Shown here: piece by piece, positions 62,492 through 64,000 of the stretch | How the letters are laid out: each line of letters opens with the position of its first letter | Numbering within the stretch: the first letter of the stretch is position 1 | From: Pseudomonadota bacterium | GTDB taxonomy: Bacteria > Pseudomonadota > Alphaproteobacteria > Rhizobiales > Devosiaceae | NCBI GenBank assembly: GCA_023391095.1 | Contig: JAEWBN010000002.1 | Location: 148,488 to 212,487, forward strand | Length of the DNA: 64,000 nt | Direction: 5' to 3' | Translations under genes and position numbers: made by a program | The notes under the pieces: model-generated | What the model was told of the DNA's origin: nothing | Database searches by the model: none | Seen by the model: only the letters and a program-made list of their open reading frames with translations

Positions 62492-63850
62492 ATGATGAAA
62501 ATTTACTCTGGTAGCACCTTCGAGGACGAAGTCCGAAATATCGCTCGTCGGTTATTCTCAAATGATATTGGCCAGGGCGCCCAAACCCACGACGGGCGTG
62601 AGCGAGACGGCGTTTTTTGGAATGGTAACTTTTACACCATCATAGAAGCAACCACCGAAAAGAGGCAAGACGAGGCCGAAGTAGATGGCAAGAAGACTCA
62701 CGACCTAGTCCTTAAAAGAAGACAAGAGGGCTATATGGCGCAAGGGTTTGTTGTAACCCTTCATGACCCAACGGCTGACCAGAGAAAGGTCGTCAAGAAA
62801 TACGAGAAGACAACTAAAATTATATCTTTTGATGAATTTCGATCTATGTTGTTTGATTCTACAGCATACATCAGAAATAGAGCGGACGCCCCTTTCGGGA
62901 GTGTTTTTGATCATGTTGCAGATAATTTTCATGTGCCGCTGTCTGATTTCATAGAGCCTACAATCTCGGATGCTGAGACTCAGCAGGCGTTTTCCGTTGA
63001 TGATTTGATGGTAAAAATTAAACTTGGAAATAGATTTGTTATAACGGCGGAATACGGCGTTGGAAAAAGTATGCTGGTGCGCGAATTGTTTCATCGGTTG
63101 TCGATAAACTTCCGAGAGCGCAATAGTTATCGTGTTCCGGCAGTAATAAATCTTCGAGATCACTTGGGGCAGGATGATCCTGTTGAGCTTTTGGAGCGCC
63201 ATGCGCGGCGTATAGGAGTGAGCGCAACGAAGTTCGTTGCTGCTTGGAACGCCGGATATGTGGATCTCTTGCTGGATGGATTTGACGAGCTGTCTACGCG
63301 CGGATGGACCGGGGATGTGCGAAAGCTCAGAGAGTACAGGCGCAGCACCCACAAGGTTATCCGAGATCTTGTTCGTCAAACGCCTTCAAAAAGCTCTATC
63401 GTAATTGTTGGCCGGGACGCGTACTTCGATTCGCCATCAGAAATGCGCGAGGCTCTCGGAACTAATCAGAATACTTTTGATCACTATTCGGTTTTACCGT
63501 TTGATGACGTACAGGCCCAACGCTTCTTAGAGAAGAGGGGCGTCAAGTCGGAGCTTCCGGCTTGGATGCCCACGCGCCCACTGCTCTTGAGTTACCTCAT
63601 TGCAAAAGATTTGCTGATGGCCGCTGTACAAGCACAGTACGAAGGGGCTTTCGCAAGGGGACATGCTTGGCTCTCGTTGGTGGATATGATTGCGAAGCGT
63701 GAGAGCGAACAGTCAGAGGGCGTCGACAAGGACTCAATTAGAGCGTTCTTTGGTTCTCTTGCAGTCCGAGCGCGGCAGGTGGCCAACTCACAGCGCAGCT
63801 GGACACCCGCAAAAACCCTTGGCGCCTTTGGTGCTGTCGTGATTCACTGA
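62492..63850 (+). pseudogene. NACHT NTPase with nuclease-like N-terminus, truncated by an IS
   Basis: Frame of 452 residues. The N-terminal domain (1-130) looks restriction-endonuclease-like: STFEDEVRNIARRLF, then ERDGVFWNGNFYTIIEATTE with Asp39 and Glu52. The expected Lys is replaced or shifted. A NACHT domain follows with Walker A TAEYGVGKS (185-193) and Walker B LLLDGFDEL (259-267). Proteins of this plan are STAND defence ATPases. Its GC content is clearly lower than the flanks, a sign of transfer. The last codons and the stop come from an insertion sequence, so the sensor C-terminus is lost. Start is ATG at 62492 or the next ATG. Confidence 0.8.
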
Positions 63851-64000
63851 CGATGCTTGATCATGGAGCATCGTCATGGACCCACAGTCGCTGTTCAGCC
63901 TGAACGATCACCTTGAGGCGCTGAGCCAGCATGGTGATCCGCTCGAGGTGTTGGAGCGGACAGTGGACTTCGAGTACTTCCGCGGCTGGCTCGTCGAGGG
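63820..64000 (+). mobile_element. IS5-family insertion sequence, left end
   Basis: The left end of an insertion sequence begins at roughly 63815-63830 and runs off the window. Just before the transposase start, GACGATGC (63849-63856) and GCATCGTC (63868-63875) form a perfect 8-bp hairpin. The exact boundary and target duplication cannot be set without the right end. GC content returns to the chromosomal level here, unlike the NACHT gene it interrupts. Confidence 0.72.
63876..64000 (+). CDS. IS5-family transposase, N-terminal part
   Basis: The frame starts MDPQSLFSLNDHLEALSQHG and continues with DPLEVLERTVDFEYFRGWLV, the N-terminal pattern of IS5-group transposases (a repeat of xDPLExLxxxVDFExFR). 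It is cut by the window end after 41 codons. The catalytic DDE part is not visible. The start codon follows directly after the 8-bp hairpin. Confidence 0.78.
   Translation, partial: MDPQSLFSLNDHLEALSQHGDPLEVLERTVDFEYFRGWLVE

Noticed and set aside
61533..64000. A complete CRISPR or restriction system at the window end
   Set aside because: Repeats in 61785-62491 differ in sequence and spacing and have no spacers of regular length. No cas, methyltransferase or partner gene is visible.

Overview
The window is 64 kb of GC-rich, gene-dense chromosome from an alphaproteobacterium. It most resembles Hyphomicrobiales, and Devosiaceae is a plausible home. The reasons are the many carbohydrate ABC and TRAP importers, a PcaQ-controlled protocatechuate cluster, MmcB, RES-Xre, DUF1236, DUF1508 and CreA genes, and short palindromic intergenic repeats. 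This placement is inference, because no rRNA gene is present. No rRNA, tRNA or CRISPR array was recognised.

Layout. 1-4.2 kb: a sugar ABC importer (two permeases, one cut by the window edge, and a binding protein) with a LacI regulator and a perfect palindromic operator candidate. 4.4-5.2 kb: a TauE/SafE exporter. 5.2-19.4 kb: an aromatic-acid catabolic region with pcaDCHGB and divergent pcaQ, a MetE-like gene, vanA-vanR-vanB, a DctQMP TRAP importer, pobA and an AraC-type pobR. Together these take vanillate and 4-hydroxybenzoate to protocatechuate and on to 3-oxoadipate. The last steps (pcaIJ, pcaF) are not in the window. 19.5-31 kb: a second sugar ABC system with a fused MalF-MalG permease, a detached ATPase, three GntR regulators, an oxidoreductase, and an SDR plus L-fuconate dehydratase pair that points to the non-phosphorylating L-fucose pathway. 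A DeoR regulator closes the region.

31-34.2 kb: an M81 (MlrC) peptidase, an MFS transporter and an NTF2-like protein in one operon. 34.5-43 kb: a complete operon with a Gfo/Idh oxidoreductase, two permeases, a binding protein, an ATPase, an RpiR regulator and a GH20 beta-N-acetylhexosaminidase that lacks a signal peptide. This fits import of N-acetylglucosamine oligomers followed by cytoplasmic hydrolysis. 43-47 kb: three more MFS paralogues of the same family, with mmcB among them.

47-61.8 kb: mostly single housekeeping and accessory genes. They include a degenerate receiver protein, RlpA, 1-Cys peroxiredoxin, CreA, a polar amino-acid ABC importer, DUF1508, SelT/W/H, DUF1236, glutathione peroxidase, a PCu(A)C copper chaperone, a RES-Xre toxin-antitoxin pair, a DadA-like oxidase with a LysR regulator, an extensin-like protein and lepA.

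61.8-64 kb: a repeat-rich spacer leads into a lower-GC NACHT NTPase with a nuclease-like N-terminal domain, a probable anti-phage gene. It is broken off by an IS5-type insertion sequence that runs off the window end. The best leads are a PcaQ-type site shared by the pca and TRAP operons, the fused permease, the double-winged-helix GntR protein, the MFS family expansion and the disrupted NACHT gene.
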